Both the position numbers and the translations under genes were made by a program. A DNA stretch of 16,309 bases from Desulfurivibrio alkaliphilus. GTDB lineage: Bacteria; Desulfobacterota; Desulfobulbia; Desulfobulbales; Desulfurivibrionaceae. Below are positions 1 to 7,294 of this stretch, one piece after another. The stretch's first letter is position 1; the number at the start of each line of letters is the position of its first letter. The notes beneath the pieces were generated by a model. The model did not search any database and was not told where the DNA came from. It saw nothing but the letters and a program-made list of their open reading frames with translations. The DNA is taken from contig DSDS01000018.1 in the NCBI GenBank assembly GCA_011048585.1, positions 1-16,309 on the forward strand. The letters run 5' to 3'.

Positions 1-672
1 CCCGATCCCCCCGCGGGCGCCGCCCCCCCCCAAGAGTGGAGCCTGGAGTTTTGCCGGGTTACCTTCACCTATCCCGGGCGAACGCGGCCGGTGGTGGAGA
101 ATCTTGATTTCCGGGTCGCGGCCGGGGAGAAGCTGGGAATTGTCGGGGCCACCGGCTCGGGCAAGAGCAGCCTGGTCAACCTGCTGCTCAAGTTTTACCC
201 CCCGAACGGCGGCGAGATCCTGATCGGCGGCGAACCGATCGGGCGTTACCCGGCCGCGCAGGTAAGGTCCTGGCTGGGGGTGATCTCCCAGGAAACCTAT
301 CTCTTCAACGCCAGCGTCCGGGAAAATCTGCTACTGGCCGACCCGGATGCCGATGATGAGGCCCTCTACCGGGCCCTGGCCAGCGCCCGGCTGGAGGGAT
401 TCGTCCGCGCCCTTCCGGCCGGCCTGGACACCCAGGTGGGCCAGGCCGGACTCAAACTCTCCGGCGGTCAGGCCCGCCGTCTGGCCCTGGCCCGGACCAT
501 CCTCAAAAAAGCCCCCCTGCTGATTCTCGATGAGCCGACCGAGGGGCTGGATGCCGCTACCGAGCAGGCCCTGTGGCAAACCCTGGCCCCGGTGATGGCC
601 GAGCGGACGGTGATCCTGATCTCCCACCGACCCGCCGGCCTGGAGTATATGGACCGCGTCATCTCACTTTGA
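1..672 (+). CDS. cydC: ABC exporter ATP-binding/permease protein, CydC-like, 3' part only
   Basis: The frame is open from base 1, so the start and the membrane domain lie outside the window and only the C-terminal ATPase domain (223 codons plus TGA) is seen. It has Walker A GATGSGKSS (145-171), the signature LSGGQ (457-471), Walker B LLILDEP with D at 529 and E at 532, and the H-loop histidine at 625. The D-loop context TEGLDAATE and the HRPAGLE segment are typical of CydC. CydC pairs with CydD to export cysteine or glutathione to the periplasm, supporting cytochrome bd and c-type cytochrome assembly. The protein stops only 14 residues after the H-loop histidine, shorter than I expect for the family. 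Its last 9 bp overlap the tail of the opposing flavoprotein gene. ABC ATPase identity is certain; CydC rather than another exporter is likely but cannot be confirmed without the 5' part and a cydD neighbour. Confidence 0.72.
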   Translation, partial: PDPPAGAAPPQEWSLEFCRVTFTYPGRTRPVVENLDFRVAAGEKLGIVGATGSGKSSLVNLLLKFYPPNGGEILIGGEPIGRYPAAQVRSWLGVISQETYLFNASVRENLLLADPDADDEALYRALASARLEGFVRALPAGLDTQVGQAGLKLSGGQARRLALARTILKKAPLLILDEPTEGLDAATEQALWQTLAPVMAERTVILISHRPAGLEYMDRVISL

Positions 673-1245
673 GGTGGGCAGCTGCTTAAGCAGCCAGGCC
701 ATATTTCTGCCCAGATCACTCATGGTCTTAATCCCCTCGGGGTCCTGGGCGACCTCCCCGGGCTCCCTGCCGATCCCGATGTTCCAGTAAGATGAACCAA
801 CCACGATCATCTGCCCGATCAGAAAAAAGGCGTTGAGCGAGTTAAACACGTGATAGGCGCCGGCTCGACGCGCCGCCACCACCCCGGCCCCGACCTTGCG
901 CTTGAACATGTCGTTGTTGGCCCGGGCCACCATGCCGCAACGCTCGATCAGGGCCTTCATTCCCGCCGAGACATCGGCAAAGTAGGTCGGGGAACCCAGG
1001 ATAATGCCATCGGCCGCCTCCATCTTGGCCAGGCAGTCGTTGATGAAATCCTTGCCCACCGCGCAGCGGCGATCCTTGTTCTTGAAACACTTGTAGCAGG
1101 CGATACAGCCGGAAACCGGCTTTCCCGCCAGCTCCACCAGTTCGGTCTCGATCCCCGCCGCCGCCAACTCGGCCAGCACTTTGTTAAGCAAAGTTGCCGT
1201 ATTCCCGCCCTTGCGGGCGCTGCCACTGAAAGCCACAACCTTCAT
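664..1245 (-). CDS. Iron-sulfur flavoprotein / NADPH-dependent FMN reductase family
   Basis: This is a 193-residue flavodoxin-fold protein. An FMN phosphate-binding loop, GSARKGGNT, sits at residues 8-16, and SPTYFADVSAGMK is the second flavin-contact region. A compact cysteine cluster C47-x2-C50-x2-C53-x7-C61 is of the kind that holds a 4Fe-4S cluster in archaeal and bacterial Isf proteins, which shuttle electrons between ferredoxin-like donors and small oxidants. The ATG at 1245 is preferred because AAGGAGG (1257-1251) lies 5 bases upstream; the earlier GTG at 1251 overlaps that Shine-Dalgarno sequence. It lies 27 bp downstream of glgP on the same strand, so co-transcription is likely, and its tail overlaps the cydC-like gene. 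The physiological substrate cannot be read from sequence. Confidence 0.88.
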   Translation of the reverse strand: MKVVAFSGSARKGGNTATLLNKVLAELAAAGIETELVELAGKPVSGCIACYKCFKNKDRRCAVGKDFINDCLAKMEAADGIILGSPTYFADVSAGMKALIERCGMVARANNDMFKRKVGAGVVAARRAGAYHVFNSLNAFFLIGQMIVVGSSYWNIGIGREPGEVAQDPEGIKTMSDLGRNMAWLLKQLPTSK

Positions 1246-1272
1246 AGCCACCTCCTTAAGTGTCGTTGGTAG

Positions 1273-3777
1273 TTAAACCTTGATGCCCCAGATCTCTTCG
1301 GCATACTCACGAATGGTCCGATCGGTGGAAAATTTCCCCATCCGGGCCACGTTGAGAATCGATTTACGGGCCCAGCCCGTCCGGTCCATAAACTCCCGGT
1401 CAACCTCCTCCTGACAGCGGAGATAATCCTCCAGATCGAGGAGGAATAGATAGGGATCATCGGGACTGAGCAGGGCCCGGACAATGGGGGTGAACAGGGC
1501 CGTGTCCCCCCGGCTGAATTCACCGCCGGCGATGGCGTCCACCGCCGCCCGAATCTCCTGGTTGCCCCGATAGACCGTTTCGGGGGTGCGCAGGGGATCG
1601 CGGCGGACCGCCTCCACCTGATCGGCATCCATCCCGAAGATGAACATGTTTTCCCGGCCGATCTCATCGCACATCTCGATATTGGCCCCATCCATGGTCC
1701 CGATGGTCAGGGCTCCGTTTAAGGCGAATTTCATGTTACCGGTGCCGGAAGCCTCGGTGCCGGCGGTGGATATCTGCTCGGAGAGATCGGCGGCGGGAAT
1801 AATCTTCTCCGCCAGAGAAACCCCGTAGTTGGGGATAAAGATAACTTTCAGCCGATCAGCCACCCGGGGGTCGCGGTTGATGGTCTCCCCCACCGAGTTG
1901 ATCAGTTTGATGATCAGCTTGGCCTGGGCGTAGGAGGGGGCCGCCTTACCGGCAAAAACCACGGTCCGGGCCGGGGCCTTCTCCCGCTCTCCCCGCACCA
2001 GGCGCTGATAATGGATGATGATGTGGAGAATGTTGAGCAGCTGGCGCTTGTATTCGTGTATCCTCTTGACCTGGACATCGAAGAGCGAGTCGGGGTCCGT
2101 CGCGATCCCGCAGGTGCCCTTGATCAGGTCCGCCAGGCGCTGTTTGTTTTGCCGTTTGACCTCCAGCCAGCGGCGCTGAAAGGAGCGATTGCCGACCAAA
2201 GGCTCCAGGTTGCGCAAAAACTCCAGATTAGTCACCCAGTCACCACCAATGCTTTCGGTGATCAGGGCGGCCAGCCCGGGATTGCTCTTGAGCAGCCAGC
2301 GGCGCTGGGTAACCCCGTTGGTCTTATTGTTGAGCCGCTGGGGGTAAAGCTCGTAAAAATCCTTGAATATCCTGATTTTTTGCAGATGGGTATGCAGCTT
2401 GGCCACCCCGTTGGTGGAATGGCTGCCGATAATGGCCAGATGGGCCATCCGCACCTTCTTAACCGGGCCTTCGTCGATCAGGGACATCCGGCGCAACCGC
2501 TCATCATCCCCGGGATAACGGGCCGCCACCTCCTCCAGGAAGCGGCGGTTGATCTCGTAGACGATCTCCAGATGGCGGGGCAGCACCCGGTGAAAAAGGT
2601 CAACCGCCCAGGTTTCCAGGGCCTCCGGCATCAGGGTATGATTGGTATAGCCAAAGGTTTTCACACAGATTTCCCAGGCATCCTCCCAGGCCATCCCCTC
2701 TTCATCCAGCAGCAGCCGCATCAGTTCGGGAATGGCGATGGCCGGGTGGGTATCGTTGAGCTGGACCGCGATCTCATCGGTAAAGCGCCCGAAGTCGTTG
2801 CCATGCTGCTTCTTGTAACGGCGAAGAATATCCTGGAAGGTGGCGGCGACAAAGAAATATTGCTGTTTGAAGCGCAACTCCTGGCCTTCCCGGATATCGT
2901 CGGAGGGATAGAGGACCTTGGAGATGGTCTCCGACTCCACCACGCTCTGCACCGCGGCCACGTAGTCGCCGCGATTGAAGGAGACCAAGTCCAGTTCCCG
3001 GGAGGCCTTGGCGGACCAGAGCCGCATATTGATTACCGAATCGTTGCGGAATCCCGGCACCAGGATATCGTTGGCCATCGCCATCACTTCGCTGGTATCC
3101 ACCCATTCATGGCGCAAATTGCCCTCAGCATCATGGTAGCGGTGTACCCGCCCGTGGAACTTAACCGGATACATATTCCAGGGACGGTCGTACTCCCAGG
3201 GGGTTCCGTAGCGCAACCAGTTGTCGGGGTGTTCCACCTGAAAGCCGTCCAGGAGGCGCTGATAGAAGAGGCCGTACTCGTAGCGAATCCCGTAGCCGTA
3301 GGCGGGGATCCCCAAGGTGGCCAGCGAGTCCATGAAACAGGCGGCCAGCCGGCCCAGGCCGCCGTTGCCCAGGGCCGCCTCCTCCTCCTCCTCGCGCACC
3401 TCTTCAAGGTCGTAGCCCATATGCTCCAAGACTCCGTCCACCTTGTCGTAGAGGCCGAGATTGATCAGGCTGTTGCCCAAAGAGCGGCCGATCAGAAATT
3501 CCAGGGAGAGGTAGTAGACCCGCTTGCGGTTGCTGGCGTAAAAGTCCTTCTGGGTCTTGACCCAGCGCTCGATCAGAAAATCGCGGACCGTATAGGCCAA
3601 GGCCTTGTAAACCTCGCGATTGCCCGCCCGCATGGGATCGCGACCCAGAAAGCTCAGCAGGTGATGATTGATGGTTTTGAGCAGGTCGTCGTCGCCCAGG
3701 CTGCCGCCGAAACTACAGTAGGGCCCGGTGGGGGCGGGATGATTGCGCAGGGGGATATCACGTTCCTTGCTTGACAT
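1273..3777 (-). CDS. glgP: Glycogen/starch (alpha-glucan) phosphorylase
   Basis: This 834-residue protein has the usual length for GlgP/MalP enzymes, which release glucose 1-phosphate from alpha-1,4-glucan ends using phosphate and pyridoxal phosphate in the cytoplasm. The PLP site EASGTGNMKFALNG is intact, with the Schiff-base lysine at about residue 683. The N-terminal GNGGLGRLAACFMDSLATL block and the NDTHPAIAIPELMR and RIHEYKRQLLN blocks are also present. The ATG at 3777 follows GGAGGAGA at 9 bases. A short acidic run of glutamates (about residues 127-132) comes from a GAG repeat and is unlikely to affect function. The nearest upstream gene on the strand is the tRNA nucleotidyltransferase, 81 bp away. 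No other glycogen genes are in the window, so glycogen versus maltodextrin preference is open. Confidence 0.97.
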   Translation of the reverse strand: MSSKERDIPLRNHPAPTGPYCSFGGSLGDDDLLKTINHHLLSFLGRDPMRAGNREVYKALAYTVRDFLIERWVKTQKDFYASNRKRVYYLSLEFLIGRSLGNSLINLGLYDKVDGVLEHMGYDLEEVREEEEEAALGNGGLGRLAACFMDSLATLGIPAYGYGIRYEYGLFYQRLLDGFQVEHPDNWLRYGTPWEYDRPWNMYPVKFHGRVHRYHDAEGNLRHEWVDTSEVMAMANDILVPGFRNDSVINMRLWSAKASRELDLVSFNRGDYVAAVQSVVESETISKVLYPSDDIREGQELRFKQQYFFVAATFQDILRRYKKQHGNDFGRFTDEIAVQLNDTHPAIAIPELMRLLLDEEGMAWEDAWEICVKTFGYTNHTLMPEALETWAVDLFHRVLPRHLEIVYEINRRFLEEVAARYPGDDERLRRMSLIDEGPVKKVRMAHLAIIGSHSTNGVAKLHTHLQKIRIFKDFYELYPQRLNNKTNGVTQRRWLLKSNPGLAALITESIGGDWVTNLEFLRNLEPLVGNRSFQRRWLEVKRQNKQRLADLIKGTCGIATDPDSLFDVQVKRIHEYKRQLLNILHIIIHYQRLVRGEREKAPARTVVFAGKAAPSYAQAKLIIKLINSVGETINRDPRVADRLKVIFIPNYGVSLAEKIIPAADLSEQISTAGTEASGTGNMKFALNGALTIGTMDGANIEMCDEIGRENMFIFGMDADQVEAVRRDPLRTPETVYRGNQEIRAAVDAIAGGEFSRGDTALFTPIVRALLSPDDPYLFLLDLEDYLRCQEEVDREFMDRTGWARKSILNVARMGKFSTDRTIREYAEEIWGIKV

Positions 3778-3819
3778 TGGTCGATTCTCCTCCGACTCTG
3801 TACTCTATCGTTTGGGGCC

Positions 3820-3848
3820 AAGTTACCGTGACCTAACAACATGGTCAA
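3820..3848 (-). promoter_or_regulatory. Possible sigma-70 promoter for glgP
   Basis: On the minus strand, TTGACC (3848-3843) is followed after 17 bases by TAACTT (3825-3820), 43 bp before the glgP start. The -35 is good, but the -10 matches consensus at only three positions. It lies in the 81 bp gap after the tRNA nucleotidyltransferase gene, the only sizeable gap in this minus-strand run. It may give glgP expression independent of the upstream genes. Confidence 0.3.
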
Positions 3849-3858
3849 TCCTTTTCAC

Positions 3859-5409
3859 CTACCGGACGCCCCGCCGGGCCCCAAACCGGGCCACCCAGGC
3901 CAGCGCCTCTTCCCGGCTGTTGACCGCGCCCTCCACCCGGGCCTGGGCCAGACCCGCCAGGATCTCTTTGAAGAGCGGGCCGGGGGACAAGCCACAAAGT
4001 TTTTGCAGATCATGACCGTCGAGCAGCGGGGGCAGACTCAGCACCGGCCCGATCCGCTCCCGGGCCACCCGGGTCACCTGGGCGTAAAGGGCGGCCAGAT
4101 TCCGCTCCATGGCCACCGGCTTGCCGGGGCCGCGTCCGGCCAGGCTATCCGCCATGGCCAGCAGGAAAAGGGCGGGAAGGTCGGCACCCAAGGCCCGCAC
4201 CAGCCGCAAACAGGCCCGCACCCCGATTCCCTGACGCTGACTGGCGTTCACCAGATGAAAGGGCCACATATGGTGAGCCACCAGCCCTTGCAGCAGCTCC
4301 CGGCGCCGGCGGCTGAAACAGAGACGCCGGGCCACCTCCCGGCACTGCTCGGCCCCGATCCGGTCGTGATTGTGAAAGATGATTCGTCCCTCCCGCACCT
4401 GACAGGCGGCGGCCTTGCCCAGATCGTGGAGCAGGGCCGCCCAGCGCAGGGTTGGAACCCGATCGGGGTGGGCCGGATCGGCAAGATAAGCGGAAAGCTC
4501 AGAGTGAAATTCCGGGAAAAAATCGGCCGGGGCGGCAAGCACCCGCTCCATGGAGGCCACCGCCTCGATGCAGTGGGCGGCCACATCGAGGTGATGGCTG
4601 TCGGGCTGCCGCAAGCCGACCCCGGCGGCCAACTCCGGTAGCACCTGAAAAAGCAGGCCGGATCCCGGCGGAGACCCGGCGTCGGCCACGGTCATGGCAG
4701 TCAGGGCCGCGCCCCCCCGGGCTCCCGCCAGCAGAGCATCCATTTCGCTGCGGATCCGCTCGGCGGCCACCCCGGCGATCAGCCCGGCGGCCACCCCTTG
4801 GGCGATCAACTCGGAGGTTGCCGGCTCCAGTTTAAAAGCGGCGGCACCGGCCACCTTTCCCCCGGAGGGCGGAGGCAGGCTGGCCAGGAAGCGGTAGGCC
4901 CTCAACAGACGGAGGGGGTCGGCGATGAAGACCCGGGGATGGACCGCTCGAATTACCCCGGCCTGCAAATCCCGCCGGCCGCCATGGGGATCAACCATCT
5001 CCCCTTGGCGAGCAGCCGGCCCGGACAGCTCCAGGGGGATCGCCAGGGCGTTGATGGTAAAATCCCGTTTCCCCAGATCCTCTTCGATGGAGAGCGCCCC
5101 TTCCCGAAAACCGGAAAAATCAAGATCCAGCCCTCCCCAGACCACCCGGGCCACATCATGTTCGCCATCAAGCAACACAAAGGTGCCGCCCAACTCGTCG
5201 GCCAGACGGCGGGCAAAACCCACCGCCCCGGCAGGCAGGGTAAAATCGAGATCCCGGCTAAAGCGGCCGCAGAGCCAGTCCCGCACCGCCCCGCCGGCAA
5301 TAAAGAGCGACGGCGGGGTGGAAGCGGTGGTCCGCAGGGCGGCGGACAGGGACTCCGTCAGGCGGGGCGGATAGGGGTGCAGGACGGGGTGAGCGGGGGC
5401 GGCGACCAT
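3859..5409 (-). CDS. cca: tRNA nucleotidyltransferase / poly(A) polymerase family protein with HD domain
   Basis: This is a 516-residue class II nucleotidyltransferase. The head carries GGAVRD (39-44), the metal-binding D53-x-D55 in RDLDFT, and RDFTINAL (115-122), followed by VDPHGGRRDL and the ADPLRLLRAYRF block. An HD domain follows with LLHDLGKA, H328-D329. These enzymes add or repair the 3'-CCA of tRNA, and the HD part often has phosphatase or phosphodiesterase activity. Some Desulfobacterota and other bacteria split the job between CC-adding and A-adding paralogues, and relatives polyadenylate RNA, so the exact specificity is uncertain. The ATG at 5409 follows AAGGAAG, and the gene begins 15 bp after the folE2 stop, which indicates an operon. 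Confidence 0.87.
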   Translation of the reverse strand: MVAAPAHPVLHPYPPRLTESLSAALRTTASTPPSLFIAGGAVRDWLCGRFSRDLDFTLPAGAVGFARRLADELGGTFVLLDGEHDVARVVWGGLDLDFSGFREGALSIEEDLGKRDFTINALAIPLELSGPAARQGEMVDPHGGRRDLQAGVIRAVHPRVFIADPLRLLRAYRFLASLPPPSGGKVAGAAAFKLEPATSELIAQGVAAGLIAGVAAERIRSEMDALLAGARGGAALTAMTVADAGSPPGSGLLFQVLPELAAGVGLRQPDSHHLDVAAHCIEAVASMERVLAAPADFFPEFHSELSAYLADPAHPDRVPTLRWAALLHDLGKAAACQVREGRIIFHNHDRIGAEQCREVARRLCFSRRRRELLQGLVAHHMWPFHLVNASQRQGIGVRACLRLVRALGADLPALFLLAMADSLAGRGPGKPVAMERNLAALYAQVTRVARERIGPVLSLPPLLDGHDLQKLCGLSPGPLFKEILAGLAQARVEGAVNSREEALAWVARFGARRGVR

Positions 5410-5424
5410 CGTCTTCCTTTGCGA

Positions 5425-6363
5425 TCACCCCCGGTAGAGTGCGGCCAGGGTGGTATCGATGCGGCAGTGGACATCGTGGATGTGGATGCTTTCGAAACCC
5501 ACGGTTTCAATCTCCACCCGGGTGGCGGGTGAAAAGCGCGGCCCCAGCAGTTCGCCGGTAACCCGGGCGGTTTCCCGCACCGCGTCTTCGGCGAACTGGG
5601 GACGATGGTGGGCGGCATAAACCAGCTCCGCCTCGTCGGGACGCTTGAGCAGATCCTGGCTCAGGTGGAGAGCCCCATCAAGACAGGCCAGCAACTGTTC
5701 ATGATCCGGCCACGGCTCCCCGGCGGGCACCGTCAGGGCCAGCCGGGTCCGGGAGCGCTGGGAGTGGGTGGGCAAGGGCAGGGTAAGATCGGTCGAGGAA
5801 TCCCGCCCCGGGGCAACCGCCCCGCCGGCCCCGGGAAAAAGCAGCCGGTTGTAGGCCTGGGTACAGGGACAGGCGGTGATATGATAAACTCCCACCTCCA
5901 GGCGCACGGTACAATCGGGGCCAGCCGCTCCGGCCACCCCCGCCACCGTCACCTTAAGATCCAGGCTGTCCAGCGAACTCAACTCACTGACCCCGGTCTG
6001 ACTCAGTCGCGGCAGGCTCCCCGTCAGTTCAACCCTGCCCCGGGAGGCCTGCTGGCCAGCCATACTCAGCCGGGCCAGCTCCAAGGCGTACTGCTGCAGC
6101 TCGCTGAATTCCCTTTGGTGCAGGTCACTGATCGCCTCTTCCAGGCGGGACATGTGAATCCCCCGCAACTCGGCGGCCAGAGCCACCGAAAGGTTAAGAG
6201 CAAAGGGAAGAAAACCGGCGGGCAGCTTGACCCAGACGGTCTTGGCGCCGATCCCCACCTGGTCCAGCGCGATGGGGAACGAGGGGCGTTGCCGGGGGAC
6301 ATCGGGACAGTCGGCCAGCACCCGCCGGTGGCTCTCTGGGGGAAAAAAAGGTTTTGAGGACAT
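5425..6363 (-). CDS. folE2: GTP cyclohydrolase I type B (FolE2/MptA family)
   Basis: This 312-residue protein would convert GTP to 7,8-dihydroneopterin triphosphate, the first step of folate and queuosine precursor synthesis, without the strict zinc need of FolE. Visible family blocks are RGIHMSRLEEA (near residue 70), the catalytic-cysteine motif TACPCTQ (C165, C167), THSQRS and the C-terminal ESIHIHD. About 28 residues, rich in Gly and Pro, separate the CPC and HSQR blocks. That is longer than I recall in typical bacterial FolE2 and more like archaeal MptA. The ATG at 6363 lies 8 bp after the stop of the upstream gene. The upstream stop codon is part of the TGAGGT ribosome-binding region, which points to translational coupling. 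Confidence 0.9.
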   Translation of the reverse strand: MSSKPFFPPESHRRVLADCPDVPRQRPSFPIALDQVGIGAKTVWVKLPAGFLPFALNLSVALAAELRGIHMSRLEEAISDLHQREFSELQQYALELARLSMAGQQASRGRVELTGSLPRLSQTGVSELSSLDSLDLKVTVAGVAGAAGPDCTVRLEVGVYHITACPCTQAYNRLLFPGAGGAVAPGRDSSTDLTLPLPTHSQRSRTRLALTVPAGEPWPDHEQLLACLDGALHLSQDLLKRPDEAELVYAAHHRPQFAEDAVRETARVTGELLGPRFSPATRVEIETVGFESIHIHDVHCRIDTTLAALYRG

Positions 6364-6371
6364 CTGTTACC

Positions 6372-6956
6372 TCACAGGATAGACAACGCCTCCAGATCCT
6401 TAAGGTCGATATCACCTTTGGTCCTGGCCTTGGGATAAAGGGCGCTGAGCAATTTCTCGTCTTCCAGCAACTCTTGGAAGCGGGCATGGGCTTCGGCAAA
6501 ATCGGCGGGAGCCGCCGGTCCGCCGGCCAGCATCTCCACCGCCAACGCGAACAGTTCGGGGTCGCGGGAGTAAACCGCGTAAAAGAGGCGATCCCTCACC
6601 AGCCGGGGATTCCGTTCATAGGGTGGAACCTCCTTGCCCAGGGCCAAAACCATCTGCTCGGCACTGCACCCGGGCAACAGGGCAAAAAGCTTGGGCGTAT
6701 CGTAGATGTCGGCCGCTTCCACCAGCCGCTCAACCGCCCAGGAAGGCAGTTCTCCCAAGGCGACGCGAACCCGACCGACCACCTCCGGCGCCTCGTTTTC
6801 CAGCAAAAGACGCACATAGGGGGTGATCTCGTGGGAGGCCAACACCCGGCGCTGCAGGGCCTGCAGCAGCCACTCCACCTGCATCTCCGGGCTGCGGGCC
6901 ACAAAGGGCATATAACGTTCCAGCCATCTTGATCCCCGTTTTGCCGCCGGTTTCAT
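6372..6956 (-). CDS. Conserved-looking helical protein of unknown function
   Basis: This 194-residue protein has no signal peptide or membrane segment, and I recognise no family. It is rich in Leu, Ala, Glu and Arg. Its repeated amphipathic-helix pattern (for example EWLLQALQRRVLA, VERLVEAADIY, LFALAVEMLAG) suggests an all-alpha, possibly HEAT-like fold. The ATG at 6956 is chosen because AAGGAGG (6970-6964) lies 7 bases upstream; an in-frame TTG at 6962 would sit almost on it. It is the first gene of the minus-strand run and is 8 bp from folE2. The 111 bp palindrome ends 23 bp before its start, so a hairpin would form in its 5' leader if transcription begins upstream. Confidence 0.72.
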   Translation of the reverse strand: MKPAAKRGSRWLERYMPFVARSPEMQVEWLLQALQRRVLASHEITPYVRLLLENEAPEVVGRVRVALGELPSWAVERLVEAADIYDTPKLFALLPGCSAEQMVLALGKEVPPYERNPRLVRDRLFYAVYSRDPELFALAVEMLAGGPAAPADFAEAHARFQELLEDEKLLSALYPKARTKGDIDLKDLEALSIL

Positions 6957-6979
6957 CACCAAACCTCCTTGCCTTACTA

Positions 6980-7090
6980 GTAATCGTTCAGCAGCACCGC
7001 ATCTTCGGGCGATCAGCCAGGCTTACGTACACGGGGGGGTACGCGGCGCTTGGCCGCTTGCCCGAACCTGCGGCACTGCTGAACGATTAC
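6980..7090. repeat. 111 bp imperfect palindrome, REP/MITE-like, complete copy
   Basis: The ends are perfect 15 bp inverted repeats, GTAATCGTTCAGCAG (6980-6994) and CTGCTGAACGATTAC (7076-7090). Further pairing continues inward (CCGCA/TGCGG, TTCGGGC/GCCCGAA, then weaker GC-rich pairing) to an apical CGTAC/GTACG stem whose loop holds a run of seven G. The left 65 bp recur at the window's right end. It encodes no protein I can support and carries no transposase. Flanks show no target duplication. It could be a REP-type element mobilised in trans by a Y1 transposase, a miniature inverted-repeat element, or a transcribed RNA hairpin. Confidence 0.85.
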
Positions 7091-7123
7091 AGCCCGTTTG
7101 TTGACCATGGTGAACGGATACCC

Positions 7124-7150
7124 TTACTAAACCGTTACCCAATCTTTACC
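7124..7150 (+). promoter_or_regulatory. Three TTAC motifs at exact 11 bp spacing, candidate regulator site
   Basis: TTACT (7124), TTACC (7135) and TTACC (7146) repeat every 11 bp, one helical turn, so they would face the same side of the DNA. A reverse-oriented copy, GGTAA, lies at 7200-7204. OmpR/PhoB-family regulators commonly bind direct repeats with 10-11 bp period, and such a regulator is encoded at 14420-15121. That the two are linked is a guess. Confidence 0.35.
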
Positions 7151-7218
7151 ATTCTCAGCGCAATTATGCCAGAAAAGATCCAACATGCGGAAATTACAGG
7201 GTAAAAAAATGATTTCCA

Positions 7219-7247
7219 TTGACCGGACCCAAATGCCGCGCTATTCT
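7219..7247 (+). promoter_or_regulatory. Candidate sigma-70 promoter for the gene at 7295
   Basis: TTGACC (7219-7224) and TATTCT (7242-7247) are separated by exactly 17 bases and lie 48 bp before the chosen ATG. The match is five of six at -35 and four of six at -10. It is the best promoter-like pair in this gap. Confidence 0.5.
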
Positions 7248-7294
7248 AACCCTGATATGGTTTGAGGGTTCAACTCGAGAAGATGGGGGCAGCC

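Larger units (their letters stand above)
7091..7294. other. AT-richer non-coding stretch between divergent genes
   Basis: This region separates the palindrome from the start at 7295 and is visibly less GC-rich than the genes. It holds the phased TTAC repeats and the promoter listed separately. It also holds a bulged inverted repeat GGTGAACGG (7109-7117) / CCGTTACC (7132-7139) and a weak GGAAAT (7189-7194) / ATTTCC (7212-7217) pair. An open frame crosses part of it but has no convincing start or composition. The promoter of the minus-strand unit must also lie here or inside the palindrome; I could not find a good match for it. Confidence 0.6.

Noticed and set aside
3378..3397. CTC/GAG trinucleotide run within glgP
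   Set aside because: It encodes a short glutamate run within an otherwise intact conserved protein; an ordinary simple repeat.
2011..3774. 587-codon open frame on the plus strand opposite glgP
   Set aside because: It mirrors a strongly conserved glgP frame. Its translation is low-complexity and lacks domains, as expected for antisense shadows in GC-rich DNA.
6929..7204. 91-codon plus-strand frame across the palindrome
   Set aside because: It starts inside the minus-strand gene and reads through the repeat and AT-rich gap. There is no Shine-Dalgarno sequence or protein-like composition.
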